Assembly: GCA_963628165.1 (NCBI GenBank)
Contig: CAVGEG010000001.1
Location: forward strand, 1 to 64,000
DNA from: RUG369 sp963628165
GTDB taxonomy: Bacteria; Planctomycetota; Planctomycetia; Pirellulales; Thermoguttaceae
Reading direction: 5' to 3'
DNA length: 64,000 nt
In this document: piece after piece, positions 43,299 to 52,226 of the stretch
How positions within the stretch are numbered: the stretch's first letter is position 1
Layout of the letters: every line of letters begins with the position of its first letter
Translations under genes and position numbers: made by a program
Notes under the pieces: model-generated
Told to the model about the DNA's origin: nothing
The model's input: the letters and a program-made list of their open reading frames with translations, nothing else
Database searches by the model: none

Positions 43299-44549
43299 TC
43301 AAACGACGGGAATGACGTACGGATAACGCTGGACGCGAGCGACGTGGTTGTTCGCTTCCTCGTCGTTGATGAAACGGCAATTCGCGGCGTCCCACTGGAG
43401 ACGACGATTGAGTTTGTGACCGATCGCGATGAGCTGGCAAAGAGACGCCGTGCAAGCTCCGTAGAGGAAGTCCTGGAACGGTCGGAGACGGTTGCGGACG
43501 CAGAAAGCGAAGTCGTCGGCGATGTTCGTCGCGCCGCCGGAATAACGGCGAACTTCGACTGGATGGAGGGGCTCCATCTTCTGGCCGTGACGATACTCGC
43601 CTTCGGCGCCGACGAAGGTGACGTCGTGCGGGCCGTTCCACGCGTGATACATCTTAACCCCGTTTTTGAAGACGGCGCAGACGTAATCGGAACCGTTGTA
43701 TCCGCGAGGAAGAATCTCGACGGGTTCTTCAGCGTCGACGCCGAGGGCGTACATGGCGCCGCCAAACTTGTGAGCGCCCCAGTCGGCGAGGAAGCCGTTG
43801 CCGTATTCGGTATAATTGCGCCAACCGCCGCCGTAGCTTCCGGAGCAGCGTTCGCTGTTGTAAGGAGCGAGAGGCGCTTGTCCTTGCCAACGATCCCAAT
43901 CCATTCCCTCCGGAATCGGCTGTTCGGGGAGATAGCAATGTCGCGGAGGATTGCCCAGGCCGACGAAGACTTCTTTGACGTCGCCGATGCAACCGCTTTG
44001 GATGATAGGAGCGATGTAACCGTAGTCTTCCATAACGCGCTGGCTACCGCTTGTGCAGACGCGGTTGTACTTACGCGCGGCTTGGACGATCAAACGAGAT
44101 TCCTGAAGGGTGAGCGTCAACGGTTTTTCGCAGTAGACGTCTTTACCGGCGCGGCAAGCTTCGACGGAGATCTTCGTGTGCCAGTGGTCTGGAGTAGCGC
44201 AGACGATAGCGTCGACGTCCTCGCGTTCAAGGGCGTCTTCGTAATGTGCGTAACCGACGGCGTCTTCGTTCCCATAACGCTGATTAACACGACCCTTGGC
44301 GTGATCGAGGTGAGCTTTGTAGCAGTCGCAGACGCCTAAGACGTGATAATTGGAATTATTGAGGAACCCGCCGAGGAGTTCGTTACCGCGATTTCCCAAC
44401 CCGATGTGGAAGAGGTTGATTTTGTTGCTCGGCGCAACTCCGCCGTCATATCCTAAAACGTTAGCAGGAACGAGTTGAGGCGCAGAGAAGGCCGCCGCCG
44501 TCGCGGCAAGGAAGGAACGACGACTGATTTTACTGGCTTGTTTTTTCAT
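43299..44549 (-). CDS. Tat-exported Gfo/Idh/MocA family oxidoreductase
   Basis: A 416-residue protein that starts with a twin-arginine signal (SRRSFLAATAAAFSAP). The NAD(P)-binding domain is NKINLFHIGLGNRGNELLGG and the catalytic block is VYCEKPLTLTLQES. The C-terminal half has NGFLADWGAHKFGGAMYALG, with the His-containing motif usual for planctomycete members. It likely oxidises a sugar or polyol in the periplasm with a cofactor bound before export. AAGGG lies before the ATG. The 316 bases upstream (44550-44865) are A+T-rich. A TATAAT on the minus strand at 44644-44649 may be the -10 of its promoter. Confidence 0.9.
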   Translation of the reverse strand: MKKQASKISRRSFLAATAAAFSAPQLVPANVLGYDGGVAPSNKINLFHIGLGNRGNELLGGFLNNSNYHVLGVCDCYKAHLDHAKGRVNQRYGNEDAVGYAHYEDALEREDVDAIVCATPDHWHTKISVEACRAGKDVYCEKPLTLTLQESRLIVQAARKYNRVCTSGSQRVMEDYGYIAPIIQSGCIGDVKEVFVGLGNPPRHCYLPEQPIPEGMDWDRWQGQAPLAPYNSERCSGSYGGGWRNYTEYGNGFLADWGAHKFGGAMYALGVDAEEPVEILPRGYNGSDYVCAVFKNGVKMYHAWNGPHDVTFVGAEGEYRHGQKMEPLHPVEVRRYSGGATNIADDFAFCVRNRLRPFQDFLYGACTASLCQLIAIGHKLNRRLQWDAANCRFINDEEANNHVARVQRYPYVIPVV

Positions 44550-44643
44550 CTATATATTCCCTTCTTGACGAATGGAGCTATTTGGGGACAAAGTTGCAGG
44601 CGCCGTAATAAAACCAACAGACTTTGTTTCAGAGATTGAGTGG

Positions 44644-44649
44644 ATTATA
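44644..44649 (-). promoter_or_regulatory. Possible -10 element for the Gfo/Idh/MocA gene
   Basis: TATAAT on the minus strand about 95 bases before the ATG, with no convincing -35 partner. The surrounding gap holds nothing else I can name except the terminator at 44806. Confidence 0.35.
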
Positions 44650-44805
44650 CAAAAGATATATTGTTTTAATAGAGTCCTTGTATAAACTTTCTCTGGTAAA
44701 GAGTGAAAATTCTCCTAAGCAGGATAAATTACCCTCATTTTTTTGACATTATAAACAAAGTGAACTAAAAAGTCCAACTGTAGAGCATAAAAATTTTGTT
44801 TTTGT

Positions 44806-44850
44806 ACAAAAAAAGAAAGAGCGTCGCCCATTGGGGTGACGCTCTTTCTT
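44806..44850 (-). terminator. Very strong terminator of the DUF1559-lipoprotein unit
   Basis: A perfect 13-bp stem (44813-44825 with 44838-44850) with a 12-base loop and a run of T on the minus strand. It ends transcription from the two genes between 44868 and 46388. Confidence 0.93.
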
Positions 44851-44867
44851 GCGGTTGAGTTGATTTT

Positions 44868-45329
44868 TTACGGAATCGCGACGTCGTAAGTCATGGTCTT
44901 ATCTTCGCCGACCGTGACCGTCTGTTCAGAATCCACTCCATATTCGGGGGGGATAATATCCTCGCTGACAACTGAACCAGGATCGACTAAACCGTCCTTG
45001 AGGTCGTTAGGATCGACGAGTTCCCCCGTCTTTTTGTTTCGAAGCAAGTTCGCGACAACGCTTACCGTATAATCGCCGGGAAGCAACGCGTAACCTTCTT
45101 GAAGAACGTACTTTCCGTCGACAATGTCGGCTGTCGCTCCCACCACCGATTTTTTAGGGTCGGGATTATTGGCCGTAAACTGGAGGATTCCAGAAGGCAA
45201 CGGTTCGCCGGAGAGGGTTACGGAGCCCGAGAGAATGCAACGTTTTTCTTTAGGGGCGCAACCTGTCGTAAAGACGATCGCCAGGAGAAGCAGAGCGGAA
45301 AGCGTGGCGACGAAATTCTTTTTTGTCAT
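44868..45329 (-). CDS. Small lipoprotein of a DUF1559 pair
   Basis: A 153-residue protein with a lipobox (AIVFTTGCAPKE, Cys near residue 24). The body is a beta-rich carboxypeptidase-regulatory-like domain (LSGSVTLSGEPLPSGILQF, LLPGDYTVSV). This kind of lipoprotein often follows DUF1559 genes in planctomycetes. The ATG at 45329 is chosen over an in-frame GTG at 45338 because GAGGTG precedes it. It probably sits on the outer or inner membrane and may help assemble the pseudopilin-like partner; this is inference from the pairing. The gap to the DUF1559 gene is 18 bases. Confidence 0.85.
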   Translation of the reverse strand: MTKKNFVATLSALLLLAIVFTTGCAPKEKRCILSGSVTLSGEPLPSGILQFTANNPDPKKSVVGATADIVDGKYVLQEGYALLPGDYTVSVVANLLRNKKTGELVDPNDLKDGLVDPGSVVSEDIIPPEYGVDSEQTVTVGEDKTMTYDVAIP

Positions 45330-45347
45330 GAAGAACACCTCTTTCGA

Positions 45348-46388
45348 TCACGGAGTCTGAACGGTTTCGCCGCCTTGAGTCGAACCGACGGCCCGCCAGA
45401 CGTCGGCGTCGACGGTCGAACTAACGAAGTGAACGGAGCCGTCGGCATAGCAGACGTTGACGCCGCCGGAATGGCGGCTACGCGCCGCGACCCACGCGAC
45501 GTCTTGCGCGGTTCCATTGGAGGCCGTGATGGAGTACTTGTAGTCCTTGCAGGGGAGATTCTGCTCGGGAAGATCCTTACAACGGCAGTAGCTGTAGAGC
45601 ATCTTGTCGGGATAGGTGGAGTTCGGGGTGTTGTAGTGGGTGTAGAAGGGGGTGAGGCAAGCGCGCCAGAAAGCGCCGCGAGTATCCTGTCGTCCGCGAT
45701 CGTCTCTTTGTCCGATCAGGATTTCGCTACATATCGCCGTGTTGGAGAGACCGTCGGTCGCGCAGGACCATCGCTGATAAGTTCCGTAAGCGCCAGACTG
45801 ATAGTGCCCGCCGAAGAAAGCGCCGTGATGTTCGGCGGCGCCGTTGACGTCGAGCTTTTCGACCCAGTAGTTCTGTCCGATTACAAGACCGATGGTGTCG
45901 TACCAAGCGGTACTACCGACGCTGACCAGGTAGTTGCCGAGATAACGATCGTTATAAACGGACGTGGTGTCGCCGGAAATGACGGCGCCGGGATTGTCGC
46001 TCGGGCAACTGAACATGCCGATTCTGTTTTGTTCTTTAAAGACGTTCGCATTGTTAGTCGTTCCGGCATAGGTCGGAGTTTTCCAGTCGATAGTCTGATA
46101 CAGAGCGTTTTGTTCGATATAGGGGAGGATTTTCCAAGCCCAAGTGAAGCCGTTCGCGCCGTTGGTTCCCGCCATGAGAGCGCCGTTGACGTCGTGATAA
46201 TTTTGGAATCCGAGCCCGAATTGCTTGAGATTATTGGTGCATTGCATACGACGAGCAGCCTCGCGAGCCGCTTGAACCGCCGGTAGCAGAAGCCCGATTA
46301 AGATACCAATGATAGCGATGACGACCAAGAGTTCAACAAGGGTGAAGCCCCTCTTGCCGGTTGAAGGGCACGGAATGAAAAAACTCAT
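45348..46388 (-). CDS. DUF1559 pseudopilin-like protein
   Basis: A 346-residue protein with a type IV prepilin start: a short basic leader, GKRGFTLVELLVVIAIIG with the cleavage Gly-Phe and Glu5, then a long helix ending AVQAAREAARRMQC. The large C-terminal globular domain ends HSGGVNVCYADGSVHFV, the H-x-DG hallmark of DUF1559. Planctomycetes carry many paralogues; the role is unknown but processing by a prepilin peptidase is likely. AAAGGAGA lies before the ATG. A hairpin sits in the leader at 46451. Confidence 0.95.
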   Translation of the reverse strand: MSFFIPCPSTGKRGFTLVELLVVIAIIGILIGLLLPAVQAAREAARRMQCTNNLKQFGLGFQNYHDVNGALMAGTNGANGFTWAWKILPYIEQNALYQTIDWKTPTYAGTTNNANVFKEQNRIGMFSCPSDNPGAVISGDTTSVYNDRYLGNYLVSVGSTAWYDTIGLVIGQNYWVEKLDVNGAAEHHGAFFGGHYQSGAYGTYQRWSCATDGLSNTAICSEILIGQRDDRGRQDTRGAFWRACLTPFYTHYNTPNSTYPDKMLYSYCRCKDLPEQNLPCKDYKYSITASNGTAQDVAWVAARSRHSGGVNVCYADGSVHFVSSTVDADVWRAVGSTQGGETVQTP

Positions 46389-46450
46389 ATGAGGTCTCCT
46401 TTACATAACAGGGAAACGACGAGGGTATGGGAAGTATTCCATGTCGCGAA

Positions 46451-46471
46451 GCGCGGCGTTTTCAGCCGCGC
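46451..46471 (-). other. Stem-loop in the 5' leader of the DUF1559 gene
   Basis: GCGCGGC and GCCGCGC pair perfectly around a seven-base loop, about 65 bases before the ATG at 46388. It could stabilise the mRNA or act in regulation. The rest of the 46389-46745 gap is A+T-rich and holds only the terminator at 46664. Confidence 0.5.
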
Positions 46472-46663
46472 CATGCGTTTATGTAATAAACAAATACTAT
46501 GTATTTTCCTAGCGTGTTAAGCTATATTCTTTCCGTACAGTTATATTGTAATAAAACGACGTCCTTTAACAAGAAAAAAAACTAAAATTTTTAGATTATA
46601 ATTGTAAAAGTTTGGTATAACGTAAAGACTCTGTAAGTTCATATAGAGATTAGGGTTGCTAGA

Positions 46664-46697
46664 TAAAAAAATCCGACCCCTTTTAGGGAGTCGGATT
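46664..46697 (-). terminator. Terminator of the secreted esterase gene
   Basis: AATCCGAC pairs with GTCGGATT (46670-46677 with 46690-46697), the inner CCC/GGG extends it, and a run of T follows on the minus strand. Confidence 0.88.
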
Positions 46698-46745
46698 GCC
46701 GCAAGAGAAATATTTTTATGAGTTTATGCTTTTTACGCGTTAAGA

Positions 46746-47654
46746 CTAGCGCTGGACTTTCGCGGATTCGGGAGCGCCGACGACGCCAATCGTTTGCATC
46801 CATTCGTAGACGCGTTGAGGATATTTGAGGATCGGCGCGTCGGGGCCGCAGTTGCGGAACGCGTGGTTCGCATAGGCGTAGACGTGGAGTTCTCCGGAGA
46901 CGCCCATTTTGCGAAGTTGACGATACGCCATGACGGACGCCATCGCGGAATATCCGTCGCCGTCGCCGTGAATGAAACACATCGGAGGCGTTTGAGCGTC
47001 GAAGCGGAAGTCCTTAACGAGGGGCGCGTCGTTTCCGCCTTCCGTGTTTTCATTGTCGACGCCGTCTTCAAGGGCGTAGGCCGGGTAGACGGGGATCGCA
47101 AAGTTGGCGTTGCAGGGTAGGTCGTCGATCGCGTCGACGCGTTCGTAAGTTTTCGTCATACTCGACGTCGCGGCCATCAGGCAAAGGTGTCCTCCTGCGG
47201 AGAATCCCATGACGCCGATTTTATCGGAGTCGATCCCCCAGTTGTCGGCGTTCGAACGAATAATTCGGATCGCGCGTTGGACGTCTTGCCATGCGGCGAA
47301 ATGCTTTTCGACATTTGGACGTCGAGGGGTGCGGTACCACATCATGCAGACGGCGACGCCCTTTTCCAGGAAGAAGTCGCGGGGCATGATTCCTTCAACT
47401 TCGTAGGCGACGCCGTTGTAGCATCCGCCGCAGCAAATGAGAATGCAGGCGCGCGTCGATTGATTTTCGGGGCGCCAGAACTCAATTCTGGGCGTATACC
47501 AAGGGCCGCCCTGGTCTTGATATTGAGCCGCGTCGTCTCCGGGTGGCGTCGAGGGCCAAAGGTTGACGACGTCGAAGGCGCGAAGGTTCGAAGCGCTCAG
47601 GACGAAAAGAAGCGAGGCCAATAGAGCCGTCGCGAGATAAGAACGGAATTTCAT
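46746..47654 (-). CDS. Secreted alpha/beta hydrolase (BD-FAE-like esterase)
   Basis: A 302-residue protein with a signal peptide (LATALLASLLFVLSASNLRA). The hydrolase domain has the oxyanion region ILICCGGCYNGV, the nucleophile elbow GFSAGGH, and HGDGDGYSAM with the final ANHAF that holds the His. This resembles acetyl-esterase and feruloyl-esterase-like enzymes acting on plant polysaccharides. It probably works in the periplasm. GGGAGA lies before the ATG. It is a single-gene unit with its own terminator. Confidence 0.85.
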   Translation of the reverse strand: MKFRSYLATALLASLLFVLSASNLRAFDVVNLWPSTPPGDDAAQYQDQGGPWYTPRIEFWRPENQSTRACILICCGGCYNGVAYEVEGIMPRDFFLEKGVAVCMMWYRTPRRPNVEKHFAAWQDVQRAIRIIRSNADNWGIDSDKIGVMGFSAGGHLCLMAATSSMTKTYERVDAIDDLPCNANFAIPVYPAYALEDGVDNENTEGGNDAPLVKDFRFDAQTPPMCFIHGDGDGYSAMASVMAYRQLRKMGVSGELHVYAYANHAFRNCGPDAPILKYPQRVYEWMQTIGVVGAPESAKVQR

Positions 47655-47702
47655 AGAGAATCTCCCTGCGTCAAATGGCGTCGCGTGTCGAGTCGCGAGA
47701 AT

Positions 47703-48692
47703 TTAAGAGCGAGACGACGCGGCGTCGTTGAGAACAGCCGCCGGAACCGGCGTGCGTTCAAAGATTGAGGTGGTGAAAAGCTTCTCGGGGGATGGAGCGT
47801 CGACGTCTTCCTCAAGAAGCGCGACGATAGAGATTTTATGCTTGTCCGCAAAACGGATCGTTTCTTCAGGATCGATGAAGAGAGTTTTCTTGGCTTCGAC
47901 GGCGAGCACGGAGGCTCCCGATTCCGCCATCGTCTGGACGGTGCCAAGACCGATCGTCGGGACGTCGAAGCGCATGTCTTGACCCGGCTTAGCGACTTTC
48001 ACGACGACGAAATTTCCGCTTTTGCAGAGGGTTCCTGCGCGTCGAATCGCCGCGTCGGTTCCTTCGATCGCCTCGACGGCGAGGACGGCTTGGTTTTTAA
48101 CGTCGACGCTTTGACCGACGTCTAATCTTCCCATTTCTCGAGCGAGTTTCCAACCGAAAAAAATATCTTGCCATTGAGAGGCCGAGGGAACGCGCTTGGT
48201 GAGTAATTGTCGACGCATGAGTAACTCCGGAGCGAAAACGGTGCCGGGTAGGAGGGTGACGCCGCGCGCTTCGAAGGCGCGGATCACCGTGAGGAGAAGC
48301 GTATCGTCTTTGCAATCCACTCTACGGAAGAGGAAATGATTGGCAAAGCAGCGAATTGTGTACCAGTCGGGCGCCTGACGCCACAAAAAACCGGGATCGT
48401 AGAGGCGCACCTTGTGAATCTTTCCCGCCATCGTTGCGTAACTCACGTCGTGTCGACGGAAGAAACGCGTCGCCCAGCCGAATTTTCCAAGAGCGCCCCA
48501 ATGGAAGACGTCGCAAATATCTTCGAGTTCGGGATCCGCTTCGTCGAGCGCGCCCAAGCAGACGATCTCGCGACCGGTCGCTTTAATCGCTTTGGCGAGA
48601 ACGACGGGATAGCGTCCCCATCCGGCGATCAGACCGACTCGCTTGATTTGGGAGAGATCTTGAGGAAGGGGAAGAGCGTGAGCGTCAGCCAT
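47703..48692 (-). CDS. lpxI: UDP-2,3-diacylglucosamine pyrophosphatase LpxI
   Basis: Cleaves UDP-2,3-diacylglucosamine to lipid X and UMP in lipid A synthesis. The 329-residue protein shows the N-terminal domain VGLIAGWGRYPVVLAKAIK and the diagnostic C-terminal block VVKVAKPGQDMRFDVPTIG, including the catalytic Asp. It lies 15 bases after lpxD on the same strand, which supports the role. The tail SFERT-PVPAAVLNDAAS has no domain. No LpxH-type alternative is in the window. Confidence 0.93.
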   Translation of the reverse strand: MADAHALPLPQDLSQIKRVGLIAGWGRYPVVLAKAIKATGREIVCLGALDEADPELEDICDVFHWGALGKFGWATRFFRRHDVSYATMAGKIHKVRLYDPGFLWRQAPDWYTIRCFANHFLFRRVDCKDDTLLLTVIRAFEARGVTLLPGTVFAPELLMRRQLLTKRVPSASQWQDIFFGWKLAREMGRLDVGQSVDVKNQAVLAVEAIEGTDAAIRRAGTLCKSGNFVVVKVAKPGQDMRFDVPTIGLGTVQTMAESGASVLAVEAKKTLFIDPEETIRFADKHKISIVALLEEDVDAPSPEKLFTTSIFERTPVPAAVLNDAASSRS

Positions 48693-48707
48693 CGATATTC
48701 TCTACGA

Positions 48708-49778
48708 TTATTCCTTGCCGCTTTGAGAGGCTTCTAGCACGGCAAGGCGCGCCTGAAGTTTCGCGATTTCCTTGTTGATGGAGCGAACTTCCCGGAGCGT
48801 GTCCGGAAGCTTCGTCAGCGCCGCTTGCTTACGCATTTGCTCCATCTCGGGCGTCGCGGGAATACCGACGATTCTCGCCTTCGCGGGGACGCTCGCCATA
48901 ACGCCCGCCATCGCGCCGATCACGGCTCTGTCGCCGATCTCGATGTGGTCGCGAACGCCGACTCGACCCGCCATAACGACGTAATCCCCCGTCACGACGC
49001 TCCCCGCAATACCGCAGCTTGCGCAGATCATATTGCGCTTTCCGACCTTACAGTTGTGAGCGAGCATGACGTGGTTGTCAATTTTGGTTCCCTCGCCGAC
49101 GTATGTCGCGTCGTAGGCGCCGCGGTCGACCGTCGCGCACGCGCCAAGCTCGACGTTGTCTTCGAGAACGACCGAACCGTATTGAGCGGCGAGGATGTGC
49201 TCCCCGGAGGAAGAATCGTACCCGAATCCGTAAGAGCCGAGGACGACGCCCGCGTGAAGAATGCAGTTGGCGCCGATACGGCAGTTTTCGTAAACGACGA
49301 CGTTGGGATAGAGTGTCGCGCCCCTTCCGACGACGACTCCCGGTAGAAGGACGACGCCGGGGAAGAGGGTGACGTCGTCGGCGATCTCGACGTCGTCGCT
49401 AACGACGACGAAAGGCCCGATGGCGACGTTTTTTCCGATCTTCGTATTTTTCCCAATAGAGGCTAACGGGGAGATTTCTCTTTTCAGAAGTTCGCGAGAG
49501 GGATGAAAGAATCGCGCCAGCGTCTCAAAGGCGCTTTTAACGTCGTCGACGCGCAGTTGAGCGATGTTTTCAGGGATTTGCGCGTTTGCGTTTTTAGCGA
49601 GAACGACGGCGCGCGCTTTCGTCGCGGTCGCCCAATTGAGTTTTTCCGGTTGTTCGGCGAAGGTGACGGAGACGTCGTCCGCCGTATGAAGCGGCGCGGT
49701 TTTTTCAATGAGAATATTGCTATCGCCGATTAGTTCGGCGTTGATGAGATCCGCGAGCTTTGAAAGAGTAATTTGCAT
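48708..49778 (-). CDS. lpxD: UDP-3-O-acylglucosamine N-acyltransferase LpxD
   Basis: Adds the second acyl chain, from acyl-ACP, to UDP-3-O-acyl-glucosamine. The 356-residue protein has the uridine-binding N-terminal domain (ITLSKLADLINAELIGDSN), left-handed beta-helix repeats (IGPFVVVSDDVEIADDVTLF) and the active-site stretch GSYGFGYDSSSGEHILAAQYG with the conserved HNCKVGKRNMI (catalytic His nearby). A C-terminal coiled coil (about 320-350) caps the trimer. It opens a two-gene unit with lpxI. Confidence 0.95.
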   Translation of the reverse strand: MQITLSKLADLINAELIGDSNILIEKTAPLHTADDVSVTFAEQPEKLNWATATKARAVVLAKNANAQIPENIAQLRVDDVKSAFETLARFFHPSRELLKREISPLASIGKNTKIGKNVAIGPFVVVSDDVEIADDVTLFPGVVLLPGVVVGRGATLYPNVVVYENCRIGANCILHAGVVLGSYGFGYDSSSGEHILAAQYGSVVLEDNVELGACATVDRGAYDATYVGEGTKIDNHVMLAHNCKVGKRNMICASCGIAGSVVTGDYVVMAGRVGVRDHIEIGDRAVIGAMAGVMASVPAKARIVGIPATPEMEQMRKQAALTKLPDTLREVRSINKEIAKLQARLAVLEASQSGKE

Positions 49779-49878
49779 GATAGTAACGTTTCTCTAGGGG
49801 GAGAAGAGCGCGTATGTGGTGGGGGAGAGGATGAGATGGAATCCGCTCGAAAGCGGAGGGCGCTGAAACAGAGAAAAG

Positions 49879-49924
49879 AAAAAGCCGTCACTCAACAGGC
49901 GCAAAACCCTGCTAAACGACGGCT
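49879..49924 (-). terminator. Probable terminator of rpsT
   Basis: AGCCGTC pairs with GACGGCT (49883-49889 with 49918-49924); an inner CAGG/CCTG forms a second stem. A run of T follows on the minus strand. The rest of the gap (49779-50014) shows nothing else. Confidence 0.65.
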
Positions 49925-50014
49925 ACTCTCTTTTCGCCAGAAGCCAAACGCACAGACGCTCCAACTCGTTTTGGTTAAAGTAACGCGCAACGGCGAACGC
50001 CAAAAAGATTAAGT

Positions 50015-50296
50015 TCAGGAATTAGCTTTCTGAGCCTTGATCTTGACAATGAGGCGAGCCAAACGGGACTTTTTGCGCGAGGTGTTATTCTTGTGCCAGA
50101 GTTTCTTGGCGGCGGCGCGGTCTAAGGCGCTGCAGACGGAGCGATACTGCTGTTCGGCGGCAGGGATATCGCCGACGCGAAGGAGCTTGAGGAGATTTTT
50201 GATACGATTGCGGACGACCGAGCGAGCGGCGCGGTTGCGTTCGCGGAGGACAACATTCTGTCGAAGACGTTTTTTAGCGCTTTTAATATTTGGCAT
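50015..50296 (-). CDS. rpsT: 30S ribosomal protein S20
   Basis: Binds 16S rRNA in the small subunit. The 93-residue length and sequence fit S20: MPNIKSAKKRLRQNVVLRER, VVRNRIKNLLKLL and the basic C-terminal helix. The ATG at 50296 is the usual start; a longer frame upstream is not expected to be translated. No Shine-Dalgarno sequence precedes it. Between it and the upstream TPR gene (50297-50612) I see no gene and no clear promoter. Confidence 0.96.
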   Translation of the reverse strand: MPNIKSAKKRLRQNVVLRERNRAARSVVRNRIKNLLKLLRVGDIPAAEQQYRSVCSALDRAAAKKLWHKNNTSRKKSRLARLIVKIKAQKANS

Positions 50297-50612
50297 GGTT
50301 ATCGAAGTACAAATTGGTGAACAACGAATTAGGTGAAACGAAATCGTTGAACGGCGTTTCGTCGAGGGATGGGTTAGATCGAACGCAACGCCGGACGCGC
50401 CTTTCGGCACGACCTCGTTTAGACGCGTCGCTTTTATCCGGACTCTACGCGAGACCGAAATTCTTGCTTAAGGCGACGCGACAACCGCCTGGGCTTCCAA
50501 CGCCTCCCCTCTATTTTAACTTAATAGCCGACAAGACGACGTAACAACCCCGCGCGGAACTTTCCTCGGTGAGAGCGAACCGATCCTGAATGCTCCACAC
50601 AAAATTTTGATT

Positions 50613-51962
50613 CTACTTATTATTACTCTTTTGAGCGATTTTGTCCAGTAGGTCTCCGACGTCTTTGTAAGAAAAATCTATCGCCGCGAGCTGATTCGCC
50701 AGTTTGCTCGCCTTCGCGACGTCGCTTAAACCGAAGGCAAGGCGCGCTCCGAGATAAAGCGCCTGTTTCATTTCTTCGCTCTGTTCGTTCAACTTGCCAA
50801 GCGCCTGGTCGTAGTGAAGAATCGCCAGCTGATATTGCTTAATATGCTGGAAGCATTGTCCAAGAGCAAGAAGGCACTGCCCCGCGATACCTTCGTCCAC
50901 CTTCGCTTTCTGCAACTCCGCGATCGCTTCCTTATACTTTCCATGACGCAACAGGAAGGAGCCCATTTCCCAGTGGAGGGGCGCTTCGTTCGGCGATTTC
51001 TTCAGACGGTACAGAAGGTACTCGTAGGATTTTTGCGTGTGCAGATTTTTCTGCTCGACGCATTTCGCCTTGAGGGCGTCGGTCGGATTCTTTTTGTATT
51101 GTTCCGCCAACTTGTTGAATTCCGCGGACGCGCGAGCGCGTTGCACTTCCAAGAGTTTGGGGAAGAAGTAATCGTCGTCGGGAAAAACGCTTAACGCGCG
51201 TTTACAGGCGTCTTCCGTTTTGCGATAATTTCCCTTCTGGAAGAAATATTCCGTTAGATCGAGGAACGCGTCGCGATCTTGCGGATTTTTACGCAGGCGT
51301 TTCTCGCATTGATCCTCGACCGAAAGTTTTTCTCTTTCATCTTCGTGTTCCTCTTTTTTTGCTCCACGCGGCGCTTCCTGAACGCGGTTGATCGTTCTCT
51401 CCATCATGAGATCGCTGATCTTTTTTCCCGCTTCAACGTCGTCCGGCTTAGCTTTCAGAACGCGCTCCCAGCAGAGGATCGCGTTTTCATAATTTTTGCG
51501 TTCTCCCAACTCGATAGCGGCGGTGCGGTTGATTTCAACGTCTTCCGGCGCGCTTTCCACCGCGTGCTTAAGATAGGCGAGACCGGCGTCGTCAAAGCCG
51601 CTGTCCAGACACGCGAGCCCCATGGAGACGTAGGCGTAAGCGTCCCACGGATTGCGCTTGAGCTTTTCAACGCCGTCCTTCATCGCCGACTCAAGGTCTT
51701 TCGGCTTTCCGATAGGAGCGGAACGCGCGGCCTTTTTGAGGAAGCCGAAGGAAGTCTTCTTCTTCTGATTCCCGTATTTAACGCGCAAATTCGCGATAAA
51801 CGAATTCATATAGAGAATGTTGGAGGGGTCGCCGACAACGCACTGCGCAAACATTTCGGTCGCGTAGTCGTAATCGCCGATTTGCATCTTCTGGTTGCCA
51901 TACTCAAAACATTTTTGTAGTCTAGCGCGCACTGCGGGCGTGACGACGGATTGGGGCTGCAT
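50613..51962 (-). CDS. Tetratricopeptide-repeat protein
   Basis: A 449-residue cytoplasmic protein built mainly of TPR helices (YGNQKMQIGDYDYATEMFAQ, YFFQKGNYRKTEDACKRAL, FLLRHGKYKEAIAELQKAK). A charged linker (KKEEHEDEREKLSVEDQ) lies around residue 210. Such proteins act as scaffolds; no partner is visible. The ATG at 51962 follows GGAGGATCC with a good gap; an upstream TTG at 51980 is less likely. It stands alone on its strand. Confidence 0.85.
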   Translation of the reverse strand: MQPQSVVTPAVRARLQKCFEYGNQKMQIGDYDYATEMFAQCVVGDPSNILYMNSFIANLRVKYGNQKKKTSFGFLKKAARSAPIGKPKDLESAMKDGVEKLKRNPWDAYAYVSMGLACLDSGFDDAGLAYLKHAVESAPEDVEINRTAAIELGERKNYENAILCWERVLKAKPDDVEAGKKISDLMMERTINRVQEAPRGAKKEEHEDEREKLSVEDQCEKRLRKNPQDRDAFLDLTEYFFQKGNYRKTEDACKRALSVFPDDDYFFPKLLEVQRARASAEFNKLAEQYKKNPTDALKAKCVEQKNLHTQKSYEYLLYRLKKSPNEAPLHWEMGSFLLRHGKYKEAIAELQKAKVDEGIAGQCLLALGQCFQHIKQYQLAILHYDQALGKLNEQSEEMKQALYLGARLAFGLSDVAKASKLANQLAAIDFSYKDVGDLLDKIAQKSNNK

Positions 51963-52103
51963 AACGGATCCTCCGAACAATAAAGAGCAAGCGTCGCGCG
52001 GTTCTTCACCTAGAGACGCGACGTTCCTTTCCCTATTATAGTTCCCTTAACGCCCCTATCAACAAAAAACCCCCGCAATTTCGAAACTTTTCCATTACGC
52101 CCA

Positions 52104-52139
52104 TAAAAATAAAAGAGGATCCGACCAATAGCCGGATCC
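52104..52139 (-). terminator. Terminator of the repeat-bearing lipoprotein gene
   Basis: GGATCCG pairs with CGGATCC (52117-52123 with 52133-52139) around a nine-base loop. On the minus strand TCTTTTATTTTT follows. Confidence 0.82.
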
Positions 52140-52226
52140 TTACTCAACGGTCGTCACCCCGTCGCGAGTAAATCAAAGAGTTTTCGAGAACGTTCTCAAG
52201 CCGACGTCGATTGACGCGTCAAAGAT

